The notes under the pieces were generated by a model. That model was given only the letters and a program-made list of their open reading frames with translations, had not been told where the DNA came from and did not search any database. From the NCBI GenBank assembly GCA_015075185.1, contig JABTUW010000003.1, positions 62,001-126,000 on the forward strand: a stretch of DNA of 64,000 nt, given 5' to 3'. This DNA comes from Anaerolineales bacterium. Its GTDB lineage: Bacteria; Chloroflexota; Anaerolineae; 4572-78; J111. Shown here piece by piece: positions 17,571 to 25,873 of the stretch (position 1 is the first letter of the stretch; the number at the start of each line of letters is the position of its first letter). A program made the translations under genes and the position numbers.

Positions 17571-18608
17571 ATGAAAAAGAAAATCGTCACCTTTGGTGAA
17601 ATTATGATGCGGCTGTCGCCGCCCGGCTTTTTACGCTTTAGCCAAGCCTCCACCTTTGACGTAATTTATGGCGGAGGCGAAGCCAATGTCGCTGTTTCGC
17701 TGGCCAATTTTGGCGAGCCGGTAGATTATGTAACCCGCCTGCCCAAAAATGATCTAGGCGACGCCTGTATTCAGTTTCTGCGCCGGTACGGTCTGGGGGT
17801 TGACCAGATCGTGCGCGGCGGCGAGCGGCTGGGCATCTACTTTCTGGAGATGGGGTCGGTCCAGCGCGGCAGCAAAGTTGTTTATGACCGCAGCCAGTCG
17901 GCTATTGCCACCATCGAGCGCGGGATGGTTGATTGGGAGCGCATCTTTGCCGGAGTCGACTGGTTCCACTGGACCGGCATCACGCCGGCCATTTCCGCCG
18001 GCACCGCCGACGTCTGCCTGGAAGCGATTCAGGCGGCCAAACGGCTGGGGCTAACAGTATCGTGCGACCTGAATTATCGCAAAAACCTATGGAAGTGGGG
18101 CAAGAAAGCCGGCGAAGTCATGCCCGAGCTGGTCAGCCACTGCGATATTGCCATCGGCAATGAGGAGGACGCCGATAAGGTTTTTGGCATCAAAGCGCCC
18201 GAAACCGACGTGACCCGCGGTCAAGTTGAGGCCGACAAGTATCGCCATGTTTGCGCCGGCCTGGCCGAACGCTTCCCCACGCTGCAAACTATTGCCATTA
18301 CCCTGCGCGGGTCCATCTCGGCCAACCACAACACCTGGTCGGGCGTGTTATGGCAGCAGGGCAACTTTTATATCGCCCCCACGTTCGACATCACCGACAT
18401 CGTAGACCGGGTAGGCGGCGGCGATGCCTTTGCCGGCGGCTTGATTTATAGCCTGCGGAACTACCCGGGCGACTTTCAAAAGGCGCTCAACTTTGCCGTC
18501 GCCGCCTCCTGTCTCAAACATTCCATCTTTGGCGACTTCAACCTGGTTACGGTTGACGAAGTGGAAAAACTGATGTCCGGCGATGCTTCCGGGCGGGTAT
18601 CGCGATAG
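17571..18608 (+). CDS. kdgK: 2-keto-3-deoxygluconate kinase (PfkB family)
   Basis: The 345-aa ribokinase-fold protein starts MKKKIVTFGEIMMRLSPPG, the usual KDG-kinase N-terminus, with YGGGEANVAVSLANFG for sugar binding. The C-terminal anion-hole/catalytic motif is DRVGGGDAFAGGLIY. It phosphorylates KDG to KDPG. The start at 17571 has GAGG 8 nt upstream; the open frame extends 23 codons upstream into a repeat. The gene ends in TAG. It links kduD to the KDPG aldolase. Confidence 0.92.
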   Translation: MKKKIVTFGEIMMRLSPPGFLRFSQASTFDVIYGGGEANVAVSLANFGEPVDYVTRLPKNDLGDACIQFLRRYGLGVDQIVRGGERLGIYFLEMGSVQRGSKVVYDRSQSAIATIERGMVDWERIFAGVDWFHWTGITPAISAGTADVCLEAIQAAKRLGLTVSCDLNYRKNLWKWGKKAGEVMPELVSHCDIAIGNEEDADKVFGIKAPETDVTRGQVEADKYRHVCAGLAERFPTLQTIAITLRGSISANHNTWSGVLWQQGNFYIAPTFDITDIVDRVGGGDAFAGGLIYSLRNYPGDFQKALNFAVAASCLKHSIFGDFNLVTVDEVEKLMSGDASGRVSR

Positions 18609-18654
18609 AAATTTGTATGAGTGACACAGTTCGAACATCTAAGGCCAAAATTTT

Positions 18655-18706
18655 ACCGCAGAGACGCAATTTCTCTGTGTTCTCTGTGTCTCTGCGGTAT
18701 TTTTTT
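18655..18706 (+). terminator. Terminator-like hairpin between kdgK and eda
   Basis: ACCGCAGAGAC (18655) pairs with GTCTCTGCGGT (18688-18698) and a T-run follows at once. It should terminate or attenuate after kdgK. The CCGCAGAGACGC core recurs in part at about 22484-22505, so it may be a dispersed repeat serving as a terminator. Confidence 0.72.
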
Positions 18707-18757
18707 CTTCAACTCATTTCAACTGTGTAATTCCTATGTTAGAAAAGGATAACGACA

Positions 18758-19429
18758 ATGGCCCGTTTTACCAGACTTGACGTACTCAACACCATGCTTG
18801 ACTTGGGGTTGATCCCGGTGTTTTACCACAAAGATATCGAAGTGGCCAAGAAAATCGTCGCGGCCTGCGCGGCTGGTGGGGCGCGGGTCATCGAGTTCAC
18901 CAACCGGGGTGACTTTGCCTACCACGTCTTTACCGAGCTGTCGCGCCACTTTGCTCAAACCGATCCTCAGGTTATCTTGGGCGTCGGTTCGATTGTAGAT
19001 GCGCCGACGGCGGCCATGTATATTGCCAGCGGGGCCAACTTTGTCGTCGGCCCACTACTGAATGCCGAGGTAGCCCGGCTGTGCAACCGGCGCAAGATTG
19101 CTTATTCACCCGGCTGCGGCAGCGCCTCGGAGATTGCCGAGGCGGAGGAGTTGGGGGTCGAGATTGTCAAAGTGTTTCCCGGCAGTTCGGTCGGCGGCCC
19201 GGGTTTTGTTAAGGCCATACTTGGCCCTTGCCCCTGGACGCGGATTATGCCAACCGGCGGTGTTGAGGCGACCAAGGAAAGCATCAATGCCTGGTTCAAA
19301 GCCGGGGTGGCTTGTGTCGGCATGGGGTCAAACCTGATTACCAAAGAGGCCGTCGCCGCGGGTGACTTCGAGGCGATCAGCCGGAACGTGGCCCAGGCGC
19401 TGGCCTGGATTAAAGAAGTACGAGGATAA
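18758..19429 (+). CDS. eda: KDPG (2-keto-3-deoxy-6-phosphogluconate) aldolase
   Basis: The 223-aa class I aldolase has the family's catalytic glutamate region (VIEFTNRG, about residue 46), GVGSIVDAPTA, SPGCGSASEI and the Schiff-base lysine in IVKVFPGSSVGG. The usual KLFPA is replaced by KVFPG. It cleaves KDPG to pyruvate and glyceraldehyde-3-phosphate, the last step of the pathway encoded here. AAGGA precedes the ATG. It follows a terminator-like hairpin, so its level may be set apart from kdgK. Confidence 0.9.
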   Translation: MARFTRLDVLNTMLDLGLIPVFYHKDIEVAKKIVAACAAGGARVIEFTNRGDFAYHVFTELSRHFAQTDPQVILGVGSIVDAPTAAMYIASGANFVVGPLLNAEVARLCNRRKIAYSPGCGSASEIAEAEELGVEIVKVFPGSSVGGPGFVKAILGPCPWTRIMPTGGVEATKESINAWFKAGVACVGMGSNLITKEAVAAGDFEAISRNVAQALAWIKEVRG

Positions 19430-19434
19430 CTCTT

Positions 19435-20253
19435 ATGAACGGACAAGAACTTTCGGCGGCGCTCAGAAGCGGCCGGCGAGTTTACGGCACGGCTGTTCTC
19501 TCTACCTCGGCGCGCTGGCCCAAAGTGGTGCAGAAACTCGGCCTGGATTTTGTTTTTATTGATACGGAACACACCCCCATTGACCGGGAACAACTGGCCT
19601 GGATGTGCCAGACTTATGACGCCCTTGGCATGGCTCCGCTTGTGCGCATCCCCGCGCCTGATCCGTACCAAGCCTGCGTGGCGCTGGATGGGGGAGCCAA
19701 GGGCGTGATTGCTCCCTACGTGGAAACCGTGCAAGAGGTGCAGGCGCTGCGCGGGGCGGTCAAACTGAGGCCGCTCAAGGGCCGGCGGCTGCGCCAGGCC
19801 CTGGCCGGTGAGGCGGACCTGCCCGCCGACCTGGCCGCTTACCTGGATCGCTGGAATACCGGCAATATACTGATCATCAATATCGAAAGCCGGCCGGCTC
19901 TGGAGGCGCTTGACGATATTCTGGCCGTGCCCCAACTCGACGCTGTGCTGATTGGCCCGCACGACCTCTCCATCAGCCTGGGCCTCCCGGAACAGTACCG
20001 CCACCCGCTTTTTGATGAAACGATAAAAACGATTATCCGCAAAGCCCGCCAGCATCAGGTTGGGGTGGGAATTCATTTTTCAACCGGGCGCGACCAGGAA
20101 ATCGAGTGGGCCAAAACAGGCGCTAACTTCATTGTCCACAGTAGCGATCTTACTCTCTTTAGCCAGGCGCTGGCCGCCGATCTGGCGGTCATGAAAGAAG
20201 CCCTGGGTGCTGCCAGTTTGCCCGCCGGGCAGCACGGTGAGGACATCATTTAA
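19435..20253 (+). CDS. HpcH/HpaI-family class II aldolase
   Basis: The 272-aa protein shows DFVFIDTEHTPIDREQL (metal and base region), GGAKGVIAPYVETVQE, and IGPHDLSISLGLP, the family's acidic metal-binding motif. Relatives cleave 2-keto-3-deoxy-glucarate (GarL), 2-keto-3-deoxy-L-rhamnonate (RhmA) or HpcH substrates to pyruvate plus an aldehyde. It lies 5 bases after the KDPG aldolase gene. The context favours a sugar-acid substrate, perhaps from rhamnose or galacturonate branches of pectin. Confidence 0.86.
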   Translation: MNGQELSAALRSGRRVYGTAVLSTSARWPKVVQKLGLDFVFIDTEHTPIDREQLAWMCQTYDALGMAPLVRIPAPDPYQACVALDGGAKGVIAPYVETVQEVQALRGAVKLRPLKGRRLRQALAGEADLPADLAAYLDRWNTGNILIINIESRPALEALDDILAVPQLDAVLIGPHDLSISLGLPEQYRHPLFDETIKTIIRKARQHQVGVGIHFSTGRDQEIEWAKTGANFIVHSSDLTLFSQALAADLAVMKEALGAASLPAGQHGEDII

Positions 20254-20302
20254 ACCATCCCAAGACTATGGCCGGCGCTATCCAAGCAGCTAGAGGAAAC
20301 AC

Positions 20303-21274
20303 ATGAAACCAAAAGTATGGCTTGACTTAAAGCTCGTGCCGGAGGCATTGACCGTCTTAACTGCGGCAACCGAAGTCATCATGCCGGGCATGCTGGATAA
20401 TCTGCCAGGCGCCGCGGCTGTGATCATAGGTGTAGAGAACAAGGCCGACGGAGCTTTTATGGACCAGGCTGGACCGTCTTTGAAAGTGATTGCCCGTCAT
20501 GGGATCGGCGTGGACAATGTTGACATCCCGACGGCTACCGCGCGCGGTATTTTGGTGGTCAACACCCCGGATGGGCCGACCGAGTCCACCGCCGAACACA
20601 CCGTCGCCCTATTATTAGCCCTGGCCAAACGGATCGTCGCAGGTGATAAGAGCTTGCGGGGAGCCGACATTCCGCGCCCGCATCTGATGGGCACTGAGGT
20701 CCGGGGCCGGATACTGGGGGTGATTGGCGTCGGGCGCATTGGCCGGCGGGTGGCCGAGATTTGTGCGCTGGGTTTAAAGATGCGGGTGCTGGCCTACAAC
20801 CCGGATTTCGCCGACTGGAGCCTGCTTACGGCGATGGGCGTGGAGCCGGTAGACCACCTGGACATGCTGCTCGCCCAGGCCGATTTTGTCACCCTGCACG
20901 CCTCGCTAACCCCCCAGACATACCATCTGATCGGCGAGCGCGAGCTGCGGCTGATGAAGCCAACGGCTTACCTGATTAATGCTAGTCGTGGCCCCTTGAT
21001 TGACGAGGCCGCCCTGGCGCACGTTCTGGCCGAAGGTCATCTGGCCGGTGCAGCGCTGGATGTTTTTGATCCCGAACCTCCGCTGCCGACCAATCCCCTC
21101 CTCCAGATGACTCATGTCGTCGCCACCCCCCACATTTCTTCCTATACCGACCTGGGTTATCTGGCGATGGGCCAAGGGGCTGTCGAGCAGGTGCTGCAAG
21201 TCCTGCGGGGCGAACGCCCCAAGAATCTGCTAAATCCGGAAGCCTGGCCGGGCCGGGTTGAGGCGACCGGTTGA
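20303..21274 (+). CDS. D-isomer 2-hydroxyacid dehydrogenase family protein
   Basis: The 323-aa protein has a Rossmann motif GVIGVGRIGRR (about residue 140), catalytic Arg in NASRGPLIDE, Glu in the DVFDPEPP region and His in TPHISSYT. It is closest in style to phosphoglycerate dehydrogenase/hydroxypyruvate reductase types. It may reduce an aldehyde- or keto-acid from the aldolases nearby, but the substrate is not readable. AGAGGA lies before the ATG. Confidence 0.86.
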   Translation: MKPKVWLDLKLVPEALTVLTAATEVIMPGMLDNLPGAAAVIIGVENKADGAFMDQAGPSLKVIARHGIGVDNVDIPTATARGILVVNTPDGPTESTAEHTVALLLALAKRIVAGDKSLRGADIPRPHLMGTEVRGRILGVIGVGRIGRRVAEICALGLKMRVLAYNPDFADWSLLTAMGVEPVDHLDMLLAQADFVTLHASLTPQTYHLIGERELRLMKPTAYLINASRGPLIDEAALAHVLAEGHLAGAALDVFDPEPPLPTNPLLQMTHVVATPHISSYTDLGYLAMGQGAVEQVLQVLRGERPKNLLNPEAWPGRVEATG

Positions 21275-21297
21275 ATCTCTCCGAAAAGGAGCCGACA

Positions 21298-22299
21298 ATG
21301 ATCCGTGTGCCTTTTGCCGACATGCAGCGAGAATTTCAGCGGGTCTTGCTAAAGGTGGGGTTTACGCCAGAGCGAGCCGAGCGGTGCGCTCGTATCTTCG
21401 CCGAAACTACCCTGGATGGAGTCGCTTCGCACGGGGTCAACCGTTTTCCCAATTTCATCGAGCAGATTCGTAAAGGCTATATCCAGGTTCAGGCCGAACC
21501 GGAAAAACTGGCTGCTCTGGGGGCGTGGGAGCAGTGGGACGGACATCTGGGGCCCGGCCCGCTTAACGCTTACACCTGCACCGAGCGGGTATTAGCCCTG
21601 GCGCGTGAGCATGGCCTGGGCTGCGTGGCTTTGCGCAACACCACTCACTGGATGCGGGGTGGCACCTACGGCTGGCACGCGGCTGAAGCCGGCTTTGTTT
21701 TTATGGCCTGGACGAACACCCTCCCCAATATGCCTCCCTGGGGAGCGCGCGAGATTCGCGTGGGCAACAATCCCCTGGTCCTGGCCGTACCCCGCTCAAC
21801 AGGACCGGTGGTGCTGGATATGGCCATGAGCCAGTTCTCTTACGGCCGCCTGGAGACTGCCCGGCGGCGGCAGGAGCAGTTACCCCTGGCCGGCGGGTTT
21901 GATCTACAGGGTAATCTGACCCGCAATCCCGACGCCATCATCAGCTCGCAGCGACCGCTGCCCATTGGCTACTGGAAGGGTTCGAGCCTGTCCCTGCTGT
22001 TGGACCTCATGGCCGCCCTGCTGTCCGGCGGGCAGACAACCTATCAAATCGGCCGGCAAGTTGCCGAATTCAATATCTCGCAGGTATTTATTGCCTTTGA
22101 CCTGAGCAAAGCAGCCAGCGCAGCTCTAGCCGAGCAGGTTGTCAACGAAGTTCTTGACGACCTGCACAGCGCCGCCCCCGTTTCAACGGATGACGAAATT
22201 CTCTACCCCGGCGAGCGCACGCTCAAAACACGCCGGGAAAACAGAGCTAATGGAATTCCGGTTGACCCGTCCATCTGGCAACAAGTCCTCGATTTGTAA
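21298..22299 (+). CDS. 2,3-diketo-L-gulonate reductase-like (YiaK/DlgD) Ldh-family oxidoreductase
   Basis: The 333-aa protein matches the malate/L-lactate dehydrogenase family and the YiaK subgroup: SHGVNRFPNFIEQI, GCVALRNTTHWMRGGTYGW, NMPPWGAREIRVGNNPLV, FSYGRLE and GYWKGSSLSLLLD. YiaK reduces 2,3-diketo-L-gulonate with NADH in L-ascorbate/L-gulonate use. The start at 21298 has AGGAG 6 nt upstream; a TTG 27 bases further up is not needed. It is the last gene of the plus-strand locus. Confidence 0.9.
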   Translation: MIRVPFADMQREFQRVLLKVGFTPERAERCARIFAETTLDGVASHGVNRFPNFIEQIRKGYIQVQAEPEKLAALGAWEQWDGHLGPGPLNAYTCTERVLALAREHGLGCVALRNTTHWMRGGTYGWHAAEAGFVFMAWTNTLPNMPPWGAREIRVGNNPLVLAVPRSTGPVVLDMAMSQFSYGRLETARRRQEQLPLAGGFDLQGNLTRNPDAIISSQRPLPIGYWKGSSLSLLLDLMAALLSGGQTTYQIGRQVAEFNISQVFIAFDLSKAASAALAEQVVNEVLDDLHSAAPVSTDDEILYPGERTLKTRRENRANGIPVDPSIWQQVLDL

Positions 22300-22659
22300 C
22301 CTGGGTAAAAATCCTGCCCTGCCCCGCCAGGGCGACCCCAAGAGCGCGTTCCCACGCCAACCCGTCAGCTAATTGACAGCCTACCAGCTCCCCAGGAAAT
22401 ACCGGTGATGCCCCCGACCCGGTAAAGATAACCTCGATTTTTTACATTGTGGCTAAAAATTACCGCCGAGGCTTTTCATTACTATTCTTAGCGTTCTCTG
22501 CGTCTCCGTAGCGACGTCCTTTTCCCAAGCTCAAAATTCAGAAAGTTTTTTTGTCTGATTAAGTATGGTATACTGTAGCAAATGTCATTGTTCCTAACTT
22601 CACAAATTAATACGAAGTTGACCGTGAAGCGGGCGTAAACAGCCAAGAGGCTACCAGAG
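22300..22659 (+). promoter_or_regulatory. Gap with promoter for the BTAD regulator
   Basis: This 360-base gap holds no gene. It contains a degenerate GAGACGC-type repeat fragment (about 22484-22505) and an extended -10 promoter, TG-G-TATACT (22566-22574). The promoter lies about 85 bases before the start of the large regulator and has only a T-rich, weak -35. Confidence 0.5.
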
Positions 22660-25347
22660 ATGAGAGAACTGCAACTTTCTTTGCTGGGCAAACTCCAGGT
22701 TAATCGGGATGGCGAACCTATCAGTGGTTTTGTTTCGGCCAAAGCGCAGGCGCTGCTGTGCTATTTGGCTGTGACCGGGCGACCGCACTCACGGGAAACC
22801 CTGGCTACACTCTTGTGGGGGGACTCGCCGGATCTGGAGGCGCGGGCCAACCTGCGCACCGTTTTAGCCAACCTGCGCAAATTGGTCGGACCTTATATTG
22901 AGATTGAGCGGGATGTGATTAGCTTCAATCGGGCCAGCCCTTACTGGCTGGATGTCGAACTCTTTGAGACCCTCCTGGCTGCCAGCGCTTCCAGCAGCGG
23001 CCTGCAACTGGCCGACCAGGCCATCGAACTCTATCGGGGAAATTTTTTGGAAGGATTTGTGGTGCGACAGGCGCCCGATTTTGAAGTGTGGCAGCTCAAT
23101 CAGCAGCAACGCTTCCACCAGATGGCGATTCAGGCGTTGGGCATCGTTTCGGCGCAGCACATGGAGCGAGGCGAATTTGCCGCAGCCATTGACTACACCC
23201 GGCGGCTGCTAACCCTGGAACCCTGGCATGAGGAGGCCCATCGGCAGCTCATGCGATTACTGGCCAAGAGCGGCCAGCGCAACGCTGCCCTGGCGCAGTA
23301 CGATACCTGCCGCCAGGTGCTGGTCGAAGAACTGGCCGTCAATCCGTCGGCCGAAACCCAGGCCCTGTATGAGCAGTTAAAAACGGCCGATGCGCCCCAT
23401 CCTCACAACCTGCCCCCCCAGGCCACCCCATTTGTGGGCCGGGAGCAAGAACTGGCTCGTCTGGCTGAATATTTTGATCTACCCGTCTGCCGGCTGGTCA
23501 CCCTGGTGGGGCTGGGCGGGGTGGGCAAAACCCGGCTGGCCTTTCAAGCGGGGATGGAAAACCTGGCTTGCTTCCAGAATGGAGTTTTCTTTGTCTCCCT
23601 GGCGGCGGTAGATGCCCCGGAGGGCATTGTTAGTCACATTGCTAGCGCCCTAAACTTCTCCTTCAGCGGCTCGGCTGAGCCAAAGACGCAACTGCTCAAC
23701 TCTCTGCGGGCCAAGGAATTGTTACTGATCCTCGACAACTTTGAGCAATTACTATCGGTCAACGACGGGGTGGAGTTGCTGCTTGACCTGCTGCAAGCCG
23801 TGCCCCAGCTTAAACTGCTGGTGACTTCGCGGGAACGCTTGAATGTGCAGGAGGAGTGGGTGCTGGAAGTGGGTGGGTTGGAGTATCCAAAGGAAGAGTG
23901 GAAGCCTGGCAGAGTAGAGGATTGGACGTTGGATAATGAAAGCATTCTGCGCTTTCAACCTCCTAACCCTCCAGCCTTCCGGCCTCCCCTTCGATACAGC
24001 GCCATCACCCTCTTCCTCCAGCATGCCCGGCGCGTACAGGCCGACTTTGCCCTGACCGAAGCCAACGGGGGTGAGGTGGTGCGCTTGTGCCAACTGGTCC
24101 AGGGTATGCCCCTGGGATTGGAGCTGGCGTCGACCTGGCTGCCGGTGCTGACCTGCGCCGAACTTGTGGCCGAAATTGAGCGTGACCTCAATTTTTTGAC
24201 CACATCGCTGCGGAACGTGCCGGAGCGTCATCGCAGTTTGCAGGCAGTGTTCGAGTCGTCGTGGCATTTACTGGCAGAGGCGGAACGACAGGTGCTTAAA
24301 CGGCTGTCGGTCTTTCGGGGCGGCTTTCAGCGGGAGGCGGCTATCCAGGTAACCGGGGCAACCCTGCCGCTGTTGTTAAGGCTGGTAGGCAAATCGCTCT
24401 TGCGCCGAGATGAGACCGGCCGGTATGATATGCACGAACTGATCCACCAGTTCGCCGCCGAGAAGCTGGCTGAGTTGCCAGCAGAACAGAGCGATACCTT
24501 TAACCGGCATTGCGCCCACTACGCCGGCTTAATGCAGCAGTGGGATGAACCTTTGAACAGCCCACGCCAATTGGAGATTTTCCAGAAGATTGAAACTGAC
24601 TATGAAAACATCTTGGCTGCCTGGCAGTACGCCGTTGAGGACAGACAGGTGGATAAGATTGACCAATTTCTATGGAGCTTGTGGCTCTTCCACGAGGCTA
24701 CCAGCCGGTATCACCAGGGTTATACTGTTTTTTCCGAAGCCGCCAAACGATTGAGCCAGGCCGGTCAGGTAACCGGTGCAGCCCACCGGCTTATTTTCGC
24801 CCAAATTGTGGCTCGAGAAGGTCGCTTTTGCCAACGGCTTAGCCGTTTTCAGGAGGCCAAAGAACGGCTGCAAAAAAGTCTGGCCTTACTGCGGGAATTT
24901 GAGGCCCCGCGCGATGTCGCCCTTGTCCTGCAAATGCTGGGCTTCCTTGCCTGGGGGGGAGGCGAACGTACCCTGGCCAGGCAACACTTGGCGGAAAGCG
25001 CAGCCCTGGCCAAACAGAGCGGCGATGTGGCTATGGCGGCCTTTTCCACTTCAGGAATCGGTTTTGTCGCGATCTCACTGGGCGAGTATAGCCAGGCCGA
25101 GCAGTTTCTGCGAGACGGCCTGCTTGTATTGCAAGAAAAAGATCGGTCGTGGCGGCTGACTGCGACCTTAATTTTCTTGGGCCGCGCCCTCATCCCTTTA
25201 GGGCGGTATAGCGAGGCCGAGGCCATCTTAAGAGAAGCCCTGCTGTTAAGCCAAACCGCCGGCGATCGCTGGAGTATTGGTTTTTGCCTGAGTGTTCTGG
25301 GCGAATTGGTGGGCCGGATAAGCCAGGACCGCTACCCTGAAGGATAG
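22660..25347 (+). CDS. BTAD / NB-ARC ATPase / TPR transcriptional regulator, cut by an in-frame amber stop
   Basis: The 895-aa product begins with an OmpR-like winged helix (about 1-90) and a bacterial transcriptional activation domain (about 95-240, motif AALAQYDTCRQVLVEEL). A STAND-type ATPase follows: P-loop VGLGGVGKTR (about 285) and Walker B LLLILDNFE (about 357). A helical and TPR region begins near 600. Such proteins sense ligands through TPRs and activate nearby genes. TAG at 25345-25347 interrupts the TPR array; the same frame stays open to 25803 with clear TPR sequence. The full-length protein would have 1047 codons. It lies upstream of exported surface-protein genes on the opposite strand. 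Confidence 0.85.
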   Translation: MRELQLSLLGKLQVNRDGEPISGFVSAKAQALLCYLAVTGRPHSRETLATLLWGDSPDLEARANLRTVLANLRKLVGPYIEIERDVISFNRASPYWLDVELFETLLAASASSSGLQLADQAIELYRGNFLEGFVVRQAPDFEVWQLNQQQRFHQMAIQALGIVSAQHMERGEFAAAIDYTRRLLTLEPWHEEAHRQLMRLLAKSGQRNAALAQYDTCRQVLVEELAVNPSAETQALYEQLKTADAPHPHNLPPQATPFVGREQELARLAEYFDLPVCRLVTLVGLGGVGKTRLAFQAGMENLACFQNGVFFVSLAAVDAPEGIVSHIASALNFSFSGSAEPKTQLLNSLRAKELLLILDNFEQLLSVNDGVELLLDLLQAVPQLKLLVTSRERLNVQEEWVLEVGGLEYPKEEWKPGRVEDWTLDNESILRFQPPNPPAFRPPLRYSAITLFLQHARRVQADFALTEANGGEVVRLCQLVQGMPLGLELASTWLPVLTCAELVAEIERDLNFLTTSLRNVPERHRSLQAVFESSWHLLAEAERQVLKRLSVFRGGFQREAAIQVTGATLPLLLRLVGKSLLRRDETGRYDMHELIHQFAAEKLAELPAEQSDTFNRHCAHYAGLMQQWDEPLNSPRQLEIFQKIETDYENILAAWQYAVEDRQVDKIDQFLWSLWLFHEATSRYHQGYTVFSEAAKRLSQAGQVTGAAHRLIFAQIVAREGRFCQRLSRFQEAKERLQKSLALLREFEAPRDVALVLQMLGFLAWGGGERTLARQHLAESAALAKQSGDVAMAAFSTSGIGFVAISLGEYSQAEQFLRDGLLVLQEKDRSWRLTATLIFLGRALIPLGRYSEAEAILREALLLSQTAGDRWSIGFCLSVLGELVGRISQDRYPEG

Positions 25348-25803
25348 CAGTTACAGCAACAGGCCCTGCTCATTTTTCGGGAGGTTGAGGACCGCTGGGT
25401 GATGACGGCGATTCTATTTCAACTGGCCCAAACTTGTGTTGCCCTGGGCGATTATGACGAAGCCCGGCAGCATCTGCATGAGGCGCTGCGGATTGGTCGA
25501 GAACACCAAATTGTGACTGTAATGGTGAGCGCGCTGGCGAGCCTGGCCGATGTACATTTGCGGGCCGCCGGTGATCGGCTGAACCCGGATACCCAAATCA
25601 TCGCCTTAGAATGGCTGGCTCTCGCGGTTAACCATCCGGCGACTGAACAGAACACCCGGGAACGATCCGCCCATTGGCTGGCCCAGCTTGAAGCAAAGCT
25701 GCCCCGCCCGGTGGTAGAGGCGGCTCTGGCGCGAGGCCAGGCCGAGTCGCTTGACGCGGTGGTGGCCGGAATCCTGGCCCCGGCTTCACTTCCAAGAGCC
25801 TAA
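25348..25803 (+). pseudogene. Detached C-terminal TPR segment of the BTAD regulator
   Basis: The frame continues directly after the TAG at 25345 (QLQQQALLIFREVEDRW, then TPR units with GDYDEARQHLHEALRIGRE) for about 151 codons to a stop at 25801-25803. It has no ribosome site of its own, although GTG/ATG codons at 25399/25402 exist. One CAG-to-TAG change would explain the break. Readthrough or a sequencing error are alternatives. Confidence 0.75.
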
Positions 25804-25873
25804 AGCTCTCCGGGACTTGAGGTCTGAAATGGTCACTACGCCCCCTTCGAATTGTTTTATCCTTTCCACCGTG

